A stretch of 47,067 bases of DNA from JAIVJZ01 sp035296385 (GTDB lineage Bacteria > Acidobacteriota > Blastocatellia > Pyrinomonadales > Pyrinomonadaceae): contig DATHBB010000180.1 in assembly GCA_035296385.1 (NCBI GenBank), positions 1 to 47,067 on the forward strand. Direction: 5' to 3'. Under the pieces are notes generated by a model that was not told the origin of the DNA, ran no database searches, and saw only the letters and a program-made list of their open reading frames with translations. Shown here in pieces: positions 33,699 through 40,909 of the stretch (positions are counted from its first letter, which is position 1; each line of letters opens with the position of its first letter). Position numbers and translations under genes: made by a program.

Positions 33699-33803
33699 GG
33701 GTAAAGGGGAAAGGTAAAGGGGGAAAGGGCAAAAACAAGTCAGTATCGCACCCGTCGCTTCTTTGTTTTTACCTTTACCCTTTCCCCCTTACCCTTTCCC
33801 CCG
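33699..33803. repeat. Inverted heptamer element, GGGTAAA sub-family (pfkA-gre junction)
   Basis: Left arm 33699-33726 reads GGGTAAA, GGGGAAA, GGTAAAG, GGGGAAA. Right arm 33776-33803 reads TTACCCT, TTCCCCC, TTACCCT, TTCCCCC in exact 7-bp phase. The loop is 49 nt. This purine/pyrimidine-strand-biased copy has the same 4+4 design as the GTGACAR copies but a different sequence. Confidence 0.85.
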
Positions 33804-33809
33804 TCATTT

Positions 33810-34931
33810 TCAGCAGCGCTCTTTGCCGTGATGCGTGGCTTCGTCAGTCGCCCCGAAGGAGACGCCCGTGTCGCGCGCCGTGCGGATCAGTTGGCTATCG
33901 GGCGGCACGGTCTTGATGTTGGCGATGGCCTTCGACAAAGGGACGGTGACGATGTCCGCCGCGTGCAGCGCGACCATCTTGCCGCTCTCGCCGCGCATCA
34001 GCGTGCGCACGGCGTAAGAGCCGTAGTTGGTGGCGAGCATGCGGTCGAAGGCGTTCGGCGAGCCGCCGCGCTGGAGGTGTCCGAGCACGACGCAGCGCGT
34101 CTCCTTGCCGGTGATGCTTTCGAGCCTGTGCGCGACGTGGTGGCCGATGCCGCCGAGTCTGGGCGCGTGTTCGCGGTCGCCGGGGTCCTGGTAGATTTCC
34201 GTGCCGCCCGCCTCGCGCGCGCCTTCGGCGACGACGATGATGCTGAACTGCGAATCGCAACGCTCGCGCTCGTAAATCTTCTCCGCAACCGACGCCATCG
34301 TGAAAGGAATTTCGGGGATGAGGATCACGTCCGCGCCGCCCGCGATGCCGGAATGCAGGGCGATCCAGCCCGTGTGCCGCCCCATCACTTCGAGCACCAT
34401 CGCGCGGTCGTGCGAGGCGGCGGTCGTGTGCAGGCGGTCGAGCGCTTCGGTCGCGATGTCGAGCGCGGTGACGAAGCCGAACGTCAACTCGGTGAACGCC
34501 AGATCGTTGTCAATCGTCTTGGGCACGCCGACGACGGGGATGCCCAGACGATCAAACTCCGCCGCGATGCCGAGCGTACCTTCGCCGCCGAGCACGACGA
34601 GCGCGTCTATCTCAAGCCGCCGCAGATTGTCCGTCGCCTCGCGGTAAACATCTTCGGGCTTGATCTCTTCGCCCTCGCTGCCGCGTTCGACGAAGTTGCC
34701 GCGATTGCGCGTGCCGAGTATCGTGCCGCCGCGCGGCAGCAGGCCGCGCACGTCCGACAATTTCAACTCGCGCGTGCGCGTCTCGCCAATCAACCCCTCG
34801 AAGCTGTCCTCGATCCCGATGACGCGCAGGCCATACTCTTTGATGGCCGTCTTGACCACCGCGCGAATCACCGCGTTCAACCCCGGCGCATCGCCCCCGC
34901 CTGTCAACAACCCGATTGTTCGTATAGTCAT
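33810..34931 (-). CDS. pfkA: 6-phosphofructokinase
   Basis: Phosphofructokinase commits fructose-6-phosphate to glycolysis. The 373 residues show LLTGGGDAPGLNAVIRAVV (8-26), VVLGGEGTLG (112-121), VPKTIDNDL (136-144), VEVMGRH-type VLEVMGRHTGWIA and GHLQRGGSPNAFDR. At the two donor-selecting positions it has Gly118 (as ATP enzymes) and Lys138 (as pyrophosphate enzymes), the mixed pattern seen in a distinct PFK clade. Glu117 replaces the usual Asp of GGDG. The ATG at 34931 is chosen because the upstream residues derive from the heptamer repeat. Donor probably ATP; not certain. Confidence 0.93.
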   Translation of the reverse strand: MTIRTIGLLTGGGDAPGLNAVIRAVVKTAIKEYGLRVIGIEDSFEGLIGETRTRELKLSDVRGLLPRGGTILGTRNRGNFVERGSEGEEIKPEDVYREATDNLRRLEIDALVVLGGEGTLGIAAEFDRLGIPVVGVPKTIDNDLAFTELTFGFVTALDIATEALDRLHTTAASHDRAMVLEVMGRHTGWIALHSGIAGGADVILIPEIPFTMASVAEKIYERERCDSQFSIIVVAEGAREAGGTEIYQDPGDREHAPRLGGIGHHVAHRLESITGKETRCVVLGHLQRGGSPNAFDRMLATNYGSYAVRTLMRGESGKMVALHAADIVTVPLSKAIANIKTVPPDSQLIRTARDTGVSFGATDEATHHGKERC

Positions 34932-34940
34932 AAGAAAACA

Positions 34941-35043
34941 GTGACGAGTGACGAGTGACAAGTGACGAGCAAGAATCAAGACAAGTTGAAAGACAGAGCT
35001 TTCTTCCGTTTTAACTTGTCACTCGTCACTTGTCACCCGTCAC
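34941..35043. repeat. Inverted heptamer element, GTGACAR sub-family (selenoprotein-pfkA junction)
   Basis: Left arm 34941-34968 has four units (GTGACGA, GTGACGA, GTGACAA, GTGACGA). Right arm 35016-35043 has four inverted units (TTGTCAC, TCGTCAC, TTGTCAC, CCGTCAC). The loop is 47 nt. The stop of the selenoprotein gene (35046) is next to the right arm. Confidence 0.92.
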
Positions 35044-35045
35044 TG

Positions 35046-35780
35046 CTATTTGGCTTTGACCGATGGCGGGTCGTACTGCTCGCCGTAGTCTGCGTATTCG
35101 CGCGTCACGACTTCGCCGGGGCGCGTGTTGTCGGAAAGCAGCGCGAGCGCGTCGGCGAGCACCTGCCGTTGCAGAGCGCGCATGCCGGGTCGCCCCAGAC
35201 TGTTGCCGATCTTAAAGCCCTTCGGGTAGAGCGCGCGCGGCGGTCGCATCTGCGCCGAAACTTCCGGGCTGACCGTGATCAAAACGGTCGGGATACCGCG
35301 CATCTCGATTTCACGTTGAACCGCAACGACCGTGCGGTGACACACGTTCGGTCAACCGCCCGTTAAGATAACTGCGTCGGCGCGGCTGCCCTTATCGATC
35401 TCGTTGGCGATCTGCGGCGCAGTCCCTTCGTACATCGCTTTGAGCTGCATCGTGTAGCCCATGTAGCCGATGTGCTTGCGCGCGAGTCCGCCGATCACTT
35501 TGTCGGCTTCCAGTTCGCGCAGCACGTCGAGGGGGAAGACGACGTTGATGTCCGCGTCGGCGTCCGTGTGGTCGTAGTGATGATGAGAGACCATCAACTG
35601 CGCGGCTTCCCTGTCGGGCGGGATGATGCGAAAGGTGAGATCGCCGAGTTCGTCCGCCGTGTTGAAAGGCTCCTGGTCGCGCAGATGTACGCCGCCCGCC
35701 GTCACAATCGCGATGTTGCTCTTCGCCAGTTCGCGCTCGAAGGGCGTGAAGGGCACGCATTTTCTCGCCAGCGTTGTCAT
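35046..35780 (-). CDS. GrdB-like selenoprotein with in-frame UGA (Sec143)
   Basis: This reads as one 244-residue protein of the glycine/sarcosine/betaine reductase selenoprotein B family if the TGA at 35352-35354 is decoded as selenocysteine. Before it: VPFTPFERELAKSNIAIVTAGGVHLRDQEPF and ADAVILTGG; after it: PNVCHRT and then FKIGNSLGRPGMRALQR to the TAA-type end. The context GG-U-PNV-C-H (Sec143, Cys147) puts the TGA at the redox-active position. Both halves stay in one frame and no frameshift is needed. The hairpin at 35320-35338 could be the SECIS. The family's physiological substrate in aerobes is unknown. Usual gene callers would give two fragments. Confidence 0.9.
35320..35338 (-). promoter_or_regulatory. 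Candidate bacterial SECIS hairpin of the GrdB-like gene
   Basis: On the minus strand, 13 nt after the TGA, ACCGCA pairs with TGCGGT around a 7-nt loop CGGTCGT that has a G at its second position. Outer ACGT/ACGT pairing could lengthen the stem. The loop sits about 20-26 nt after the UGA, the range seen for bacterial SECIS elements. No folding was computed. Confidence 0.55.
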
Positions 35781-35788
35781 AATTTTTA

Positions 35789-35869
35789 AGAGGTCAGAGG
35801 CCAGAGGTCAGAGATCAGTTAAGACAGAAACAATTTCTACTAACCTCTAACCTCTAACCTCTGACCTCT
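35789..35869. repeat. Inverted heptamer element, AGAGGTC sub-family (between the two selenoprotein genes)
   Basis: Left arm 35789-35816 has four units (AGAGGTC, AGAGGCC, AGAGGTC, AGAGATC). Right arm 35842-35869 has four inverted units (AACCTCT three times, GACCTCT). The loop is 25 nt. Same 4+4 design, a different heptamer. Confidence 0.9.
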
Positions 35870-35874
35870 GTTTC

Positions 35875-36339
35875 TTACAGGTTGCGCAACACGCCGAACA
35901 GGTCTTCGTTGTCCGGTTGATCCGCGATGTTGTGAATATCCTTGTAGGCGATTTTGCCTTCCTTATCCACGATGAATATGGCGCGTTCGGAAATGCCGTC
36001 CGCCGCGCGATATGCGCCGTAAGCGCGCGCCACTTCGCCCTTCGGCTCGAAGTCGCTCAGTAAGTCGTAGGACAGTCCGCCGAGCGATTTCGCCCAGGCG
36101 GTGTTGCAGGGGACGCTGTCAACCGATATGCCCAGAACCTGAGCATCATAGCCCTTGAAGCGTTCGAGGTCTGCTTCGTAGGCCGGCATCTGCGCCGTTC
36201 ACACGGGCGTCCACGCCAGCGGGTAAAACGCCAGCACCACATTTTTCTCGCCGCGGAAATCCGAGAGTTTGACCTTCTTGCCTTTTTCAAGGCTCGATCC
36301 CAACTCGAAATCCGGGGCTGCGTCTCCAACTTCAGGCAT
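35875..36339 (-). CDS. Peroxiredoxin selenoprotein with in-frame UGA (Sec47)
   Basis: A 154-residue AhpE/Prx-type peroxiredoxin that reduces peroxides. From the ATG at 36339 (AGGAGG about 11 nt upstream) it reads MPEVGDAAPDFEL, LSDFRGEKNVVLAFYPLAWTPV, then TGA at 36199-36201, then TAQMPAYEADLERF. In the family the motif is TPVCxxQ/E, with Cys as peroxidatic residue; here the TGA replaces exactly that Cys, giving TPVUTAQ. C-terminal RAIFIVDKEGKIAYKDI is intact. The UGA is therefore almost certainly Sec47, not a stop. A second Cys in VDSVPCNTAW may resolve the selenenic form. A hairpin at 36157-36177 could be the SECIS. Confidence 0.93.
36157..36177 (-). promoter_or_regulatory. Candidate bacterial SECIS hairpin of the peroxiredoxin gene
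   Basis: On the minus strand, 21 nt after the TGA, GAAGC pairs with GCTTC around an 11-nt loop beginning AG. Bacterial SECIS elements usually have a short stem with a G near the loop start at this distance. Only five pairs; modest evidence. Confidence 0.5.
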
Positions 36340-36717
36340 CTTGAGATAACCCTCCTTCCAGAGTTTGCTTGAACACCATATTGTCGTCGTGCTTTTTGTT
36401 CAAACCTGCGCCTTAGACTACATGCAAACCCCCGTCGTTTCAAGACCGTCCCCCTCACATTTCTGTCACCCCGAAGTCACGCCCGTAATGGGCGCTAAAT
36501 ACGTCGGGGCGACGCGCGTGCGGCGGACGCTCCGCGGCGCGCGCTTTTTATCGCCGCGACACTATTATTGTTTACAGGCCACGCGCGCCGAAGATAGAAT
36601 ACGCGCGACCGCGCCACAGACGACCCCTTAGACCATCATTTCGTAGCGCGCCATTTGCAATCTTCTCCTCACCCGTTAGACATCAAGCGTCAAGTTGCCC
36701 TAGGAGGATCACCGGAA
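36340..36717. other. Divergent intergenic region
   Basis: This 378-bp gap separates the peroxiredoxin and the surface protein genes, which point apart. It contains an imperfect GC-rich inverted repeat near 36515-36545 and, at its right end, the Shine-Dalgarno of the next gene. No promoter can be fixed with confidence and no ORF looks coding. Confidence 0.5.
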
Positions 36718-38784
36718 ATGAAACAGCGAAGCGGAGAGAGTTCACATGCCGCCGCACGGAGCGAACGAACAGGCGTGCGCGGCCACTTGGCGCGCACCTT
36801 ATTTTGCGTGGCCGCCGCGCTCCTGATGGCCGCGTCGGCAGGCAGCGCATACGCGCAGGAGGGAGAGTTGACCGCCGACATGAGCGTGGAGAAGACGGGG
36901 CCGTTCGAGGCCGTCGCCGGTCAAAACATCTCCTACACGATCACTTTGACCAACATCGGCACGACCGACTCGAACAACGTCGTACTGACAGACAACATAC
37001 CCGCGAACACCACAGCCGTCAGCTTCACGCAGGATTCCGGAACGCCCGCCTACACGCTCGCCTTTCCCGGCGGGACGGCCTACACCGCTTCGGCTGAAGT
37101 GGTGCACCCGGGCGAGACCGCGACCTTCACTCTGACCGTGACGATCAATTCGAGCGCGCCGCCCGGCTCCACCATCACGAACACTGCCACCGTCAGTTCT
37201 TCCCCCGACGCCGATCCGAGTAACAACTCCTCATCCTCCTTCACCACCGTCTCGACGACAGCCGATCTCGGCGTGAGCAAGAGCGGCCCCGAAACGGCCA
37301 ACGCGGGCGACAGCATCACCTACGCTATCAGCGTCTTTAACAACGGTTCGGGCGACGCGCTGAACGTCACTGTGACGGATCAAGCGCCGCCCGGCACTTC
37401 GCCGCAATCGTTCACGCAAACATCGGGGCCGCCCTTCAACATCAGTTTCAACGGCGTGGACACCTACACGGCTCAGGCGGCGTCGTTTCCGGCAGGCCAG
37501 ATCGCAGTCTTCGAGATGGTCGTGCAGGTGAATCGCAACGTGCTGAACGGCACGGTCATCACCAACGGAGTCAGCGTCACGAGCAGCACGAACGACCCCG
37601 ACCCGACCAGCAACTCGGCCACCGCCGGCACGACCGTGACGAACACGCGCCACGTCGTCATCAGCGAGTTTCGCTTCCGGGGTGAGGGCGGGGCGCGCGA
37701 CGAGTTTATCGAAATCTACAACGACTCGAATTCGCCGCTCACCGTGCAGTCCACGGACGAATCGGGCGGCGGTGAGGCTCTCGTCGAGGGCGGCTGGGCT
37801 ATCGTCGCCTCGGACAACACGGCGCGCTGCCTGATCCCGAACAACACAGTCATCCCTGCGCGCGGCCACTACCTCTGCGTCAATTCCGCCAGCTACAGCC
37901 TGAACGGTTATCCGGCGGGCACGGCCATCAACGCCACCGGCAACACCACCTACACGACCGGCATTCCGGACGACGGCGGCATCGGGCTGTTCAGTTCACA
38001 ATCCATCTTCAACGGCGCGACGCTCCTCGACAGCGTGGGTTTCAGTTCCGTCACCAACCCGCTCTTCCGCGAAGGGACGGGCTTGGGTCTGCCGGTCACG
38101 ACCAACGCGCAGTTCAGCTTCGTGCGCCGCCTCGAATCCGGCGTCCCGCAGGACACGAACAACAACGCGCAAGACTTCGTGCTGGTGGCGACCGATCCGC
38201 TAACGGTCGGCAACGGCGCGCAACTCGGCGCCCCCGGCCCCGAAAACACTTTCAGCCCGACGCAGCGCAACGCCACCGTCAAGTCGTCTTTGATCGCGCC
38301 GCAACAGCCCGTCACCGCCTCGCCCAACCGCGCGCGCGTCGGCACGCCCGTCCCGAACGGTGCCTACGGCACGCTCTCCATACGCCGCCGTTTCACCAAC
38401 TCGACCGGACAGACGCTCACGCGCCTGCGCTTCCGCGCCGTCAACATGACGACGCTCGGCACGCCCGTCTCGCTCTCGCCGCAGGCCGACATGAGGCTCA
38501 TCACGTCGGGCGATTTCGGCATCACGGTTAACGGCAACACGCTGTCCGTGAAGGGCACGGTTGTCGAGCAGCCGCCCGCGCAACCGCTCGGCGGCGGTTT
38601 GAACTCGACTGCGACCGTCACGCTGCCGGGCGGCGGGCTTGCGCCGGGCGCGTCCGTCGATGTGCAGTTCCTGCTTGGCGTGCAGCAGGAAGGCATCTTC
38701 CGCTTCCTCATCAACGTCGAAGGCTTAACCAACCCGCCGACGCTCTCCGATTCGGCGAACAGAAAAGTGACGCGCGGAAAGTAA
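36718..38784 (+). CDS. Secreted DUF11-repeat and lamin-tail domain protein
   Basis: A 688-residue secreted or surface protein. Residues 1-46 are a long signal peptide (FCVAAALLMAASAGSAYAQ). Two DUF11 (CARDB-like) beta domains follow: about 52-160 (VEKTGPFEAVAGQNISYTITLTN) and 163-285 (SKSGPETANAGDSITYAISVFN). A lamin-tail domain (about 302-430, HVVISEFRFRGEGG then DEFIEIYND) follows, and a further beta-rich domain ends at 688. No sorting motif is seen. The ATG at 36718 has AGGAGG 10 nt upstream, and the earlier in-frame ATG at 36655 lacks one. Lamin-tail domains often occur on secreted nucleases; no nuclease domain is visible here. Confidence 0.88.
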   Translation: MKQRSGESSHAAARSERTGVRGHLARTLFCVAAALLMAASAGSAYAQEGELTADMSVEKTGPFEAVAGQNISYTITLTNIGTTDSNNVVLTDNIPANTTAVSFTQDSGTPAYTLAFPGGTAYTASAEVVHPGETATFTLTVTINSSAPPGSTITNTATVSSSPDADPSNNSSSSFTTVSTTADLGVSKSGPETANAGDSITYAISVFNNGSGDALNVTVTDQAPPGTSPQSFTQTSGPPFNISFNGVDTYTAQAASFPAGQIAVFEMVVQVNRNVLNGTVITNGVSVTSSTNDPDPTSNSATAGTTVTNTRHVVISEFRFRGEGGARDEFIEIYNDSNSPLTVQSTDESGGGEALVEGGWAIVASDNTARCLIPNNTVIPARGHYLCVNSASYSLNGYPAGTAINATGNTTYTTGIPDDGGIGLFSSQSIFNGATLLDSVGFSSVTNPLFREGTGLGLPVTTNAQFSFVRRLESGVPQDTNNNAQDFVLVATDPLTVGNGAQLGAPGPENTFSPTQRNATVKSSLIAPQQPVTASPNRARVGTPVPNGAYGTLSIRRRFTNSTGQTLTRLRFRAVNMTTLGTPVSLSPQADMRLITSGDFGITVNGNTLSVKGTVVEQPPAQPLGGGLNSTATVTLPGGGLAPGASVDVQFLLGVQQEGIFRFLINVEGLTNPPTLSDSANRKVTRGK

Positions 38785-38797
38785 GGAGGGGAAGCAC

Positions 38798-38959
38798 TCA
38801 CCGCAGAGACGCGAAGTTCACACAGAGGGGGCGCGGAGAAAAACGCGGAAGTAGGAACGCGGAACGATGAACTAAAGGCAACTTGCTTTCAGTTCATCGT
38901 TCCGCGTTCCTACTTCATCATTTGGTTTTCTCCGCGCCGCCTCTGCGTCTCTGCGGTGA
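38798..38959. repeat. Nested palindrome with an inner heptamer-type pair
   Basis: Outer arms TCACCGCAGAGACGC (38798-38812) and its inverse (38945-38959), a motif found in intergenic repeats of many bacteria. Inside are GGCGCGGAGAAAA (38830-38842) with a partner near 38926-38938, and an inner 26-bp perfect pair (38848-38873 with 38891-38916) whose left arm reads as 7-bp units GAAGTAG, GAACGCG, GAACGAT, GAACT. So a heptamer element appears to have been nested in a different palindrome. Confidence 0.82.
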
Positions 38960-39071
38960 ATCCTGTTTTGCTTGCCTTACCTTAATTTGAAATCTGCTTT
39001 AGACGCACGCTTAAACCCGCGTGCCCCGTGCGCGCTTGAATCGGGGCGCGATTTTAGTGACACTGTGATTC

Positions 39072-40241
39072 ATGTCTGCCGGTTATGTCGTCATCAACCG
39101 GCGCGGGGCGGAGCGCGCACGCGCCGGTCATCTCTGGATTTACCGTAGCGACGTGCTCGACACGCGCGACGCAGCGGGCGGCTCGGTCGTCCAGGTACGC
39201 GACGAGCGCGGGCGTTTCGTCGGCTCCGCGCTCTACAGCGACCGCTCGCAAATAGCCCTGCGCCTCCTCACGTGGCGCGAAGAGACGATAGATCGCGACT
39301 GGTGGCGCGCGCGCCTCACTGATGCAATCGCGCGCCGCGCCGGAATAGAACGCGATGCCGACGCCTTCCGCCTCGTCTATGCCGAAGGCGACGCGCTGCC
39401 CTCGCTCATCGTTGATCGTTACGGCGACGTGCTCGTTCTCCAGACGCTCTCGCAAGGCACGGACGCGCTGAAGGACACGCTCGTCGAACTGTTAGTTGAA
39501 CTGCTCGAACCCCGCGCCGTCATCGAACGCAACGACGTGCGCGTGCGCGCGCTCGAAGGCTTGCCGCTCCGCGCGGGCGTCGTCTACGGCGACGCGCCCG
39601 AAGAGATGGAGGTCTCGCAGCACGGCACGCGTTTTCGCATCGCACCGCTCGGCGGGCAGAAGACCGGCGCGTTCCTCGACCAGCGCGAGAATCATCTCGC
39701 CGCGCGCCGCCTCGCACGCGGGCGCGCGCTCGACTGCTTCACCTTCAACGGCGCGTTCGCACTCCACATGGCGCAAACCTGCGAGAGCGTCATCGGCCTG
39801 GACATCTCCGCCGACGCCGTCGCCGCCTCGCGCCGCAACGCCGAGTTGAACAACTTAACGAACGTCGAATTCCGCGAGGCCAACGTCTTCGACGCGCTGC
39901 GCGAGATGCAGGACGCGGGCGAGCGCTTCGACACCATCGTTCTCGACCCGCCCGCCTTCGCCAAAAATCGCGCCAGCGTACGCGCCGCCGCGCGCGGCTA
40001 CAAAGAGATCAACTTGCGCGCGCTCAAACTCCTCAACCCGCACGGCGTGCTCATCACCTGCACCTGCTCCTACCACATGACCGAGCCGCAATTCCACGAA
40101 GTCATCGCGGAAGCCTCCGCCGACGCACGCCGCCGCTTGCAAATAGTCGAACGCCGTATCCAGTCGAGCGACCACCCCGTCCTCGTCGGCGTGCCTGAGA
40201 CGCTCTACCTCAAATGCGTCATCGCTCGCGCGGTCGATTAA
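39072..40241 (+). CDS. RlmI-type class I rRNA methyltransferase
   Basis: A 389-residue SAM-dependent methyltransferase of the RlmI family, which in E. coli methylates C1962 of 23S rRNA. An N-terminal PUA-like domain (VVINRRGAERARAGHLWIYRSDV) is followed by the EEHLR/RRF-like middle part and a Rossmann SAM domain with GGQKTGAFLDQRENHLAARRLA (about 194-215), RALDCFTFNGAFALHMA, VIGLDISADAVAASRRNAELN and the catalytic-site motif DPPAFAKN (about 293-300), then CTCSYHM. Length fits the family. It stands alone with no co-directional gene closely upstream. Family is certain; site specificity is inferred. Confidence 0.93.
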   Translation: MSAGYVVINRRGAERARAGHLWIYRSDVLDTRDAAGGSVVQVRDERGRFVGSALYSDRSQIALRLLTWREETIDRDWWRARLTDAIARRAGIERDADAFRLVYAEGDALPSLIVDRYGDVLVLQTLSQGTDALKDTLVELLVELLEPRAVIERNDVRVRALEGLPLRAGVVYGDAPEEMEVSQHGTRFRIAPLGGQKTGAFLDQRENHLAARRLARGRALDCFTFNGAFALHMAQTCESVIGLDISADAVAASRRNAELNNLTNVEFREANVFDALREMQDAGERFDTIVLDPPAFAKNRASVRAAARGYKEINLRALKLLNPHGVLITCTCSYHMTEPQFHEVIAEASADARRRLQIVERRIQSSDHPVLVGVPETLYLKCVIARAVD

Positions 40242-40429
40242 AAATTCAACTGCGAGCGTCCTGCGTCTCCCGACCGAGCGTCGGAAATATCTTTCAGGTG
40301 TCATAACAAATTAAAGCGACGAAAGCTCTTTACTTCTGTTTCGCGCGGCAATAAGTGGACTGCGGCCTGCGGCGCGCGGATTGCTTTGTCGTAGTTCGGA
40401 GAGTCCAATCTCTGAAGGGAATAAAAGTT

Positions 40430-40843
40430 ATGTTCAGGAAATTTCTATCGTTAATGCTGATCGCGCTTGTGCTCAATGTGTTTGGCGTAACGCCTGTTCG
40501 CGCGGGCGCGCGAGTGGTCGCGCAGGTGCGCAACGTCGAGAAGGTGAAAGAGAGTGTGGTTAAGCTCGGAGTAGGCGAGGCGGCGCGCGTCGAGTTGAAG
40601 TTGTGGGACGGGAGTAAGTTGAAGGGCTACATCAGCGAAGCGGGAGCGGACAATTTTACCGTCGCGTCCGCGCAGACCGGCGCGGTGACGACGTTGAACT
40701 ACGCGGACGTGAGGCAGATCAAAGGCAGCAACCGTTTGACCGCCGCTAAAGTCGGGCTGACGCTTGCCAAAGGCGTGGCGATAGTCGGCGCGGTAGCCCT
40801 CGGCGCGATGCTTTTGATGTTGATTTCGATCCCGAAAACTTAA
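40430..40843 (+). CDS. Small exported protein with LSm-like central region
   Basis: A 137-residue protein of unknown function. An N-terminal hydrophobic signal (FLSLMLIALVLNVFGVTPVRA) and a C-terminal hydrophobic segment (GVAIVGAVALGAMLLMLISI) flank a soluble region with VELKLWDGSKLKGYISEAGADNFTVA and VTTLNYADVRQIKG. That pattern (x-L-x-D-G-x-x-L-x-G-x-I... then a strand with L-x-Y-x-x-V) resembles an SH3-like LSm barrel. Gene start at 40430 has GAAGGGA upstream. Location at the membrane is likely; role unknown. Confidence 0.72.
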   Translation: MFRKFLSLMLIALVLNVFGVTPVRAGARVVAQVRNVEKVKESVVKLGVGEAARVELKLWDGSKLKGYISEAGADNFTVASAQTGAVTTLNYADVRQIKGSNRLTAAKVGLTLAKGVAIVGAVALGAMLLMLISIPKT

Positions 40844-40909
40844 GCCCGCGCGCGCGCAACTATTGCGAGCAGTTGCGGCTCGCCTGCGGCGCGTTTGATT
40901 GCGCGAAGG

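Noticed and set aside
33828..34958. A 376-codon plus-strand open frame
   Set aside because: It lies opposite pfkA, whose catalytic motifs are complete; no domain visible in the antisense reading.
35875..36458. Frameshift or pseudogene explanation for the broken peroxiredoxin
   Set aside because: Both halves are in the same frame, separated only by TGA at the catalytic Cys column, and the same happens in the neighbouring GrdB-like gene. Selenocysteine explains both with no sequence change.
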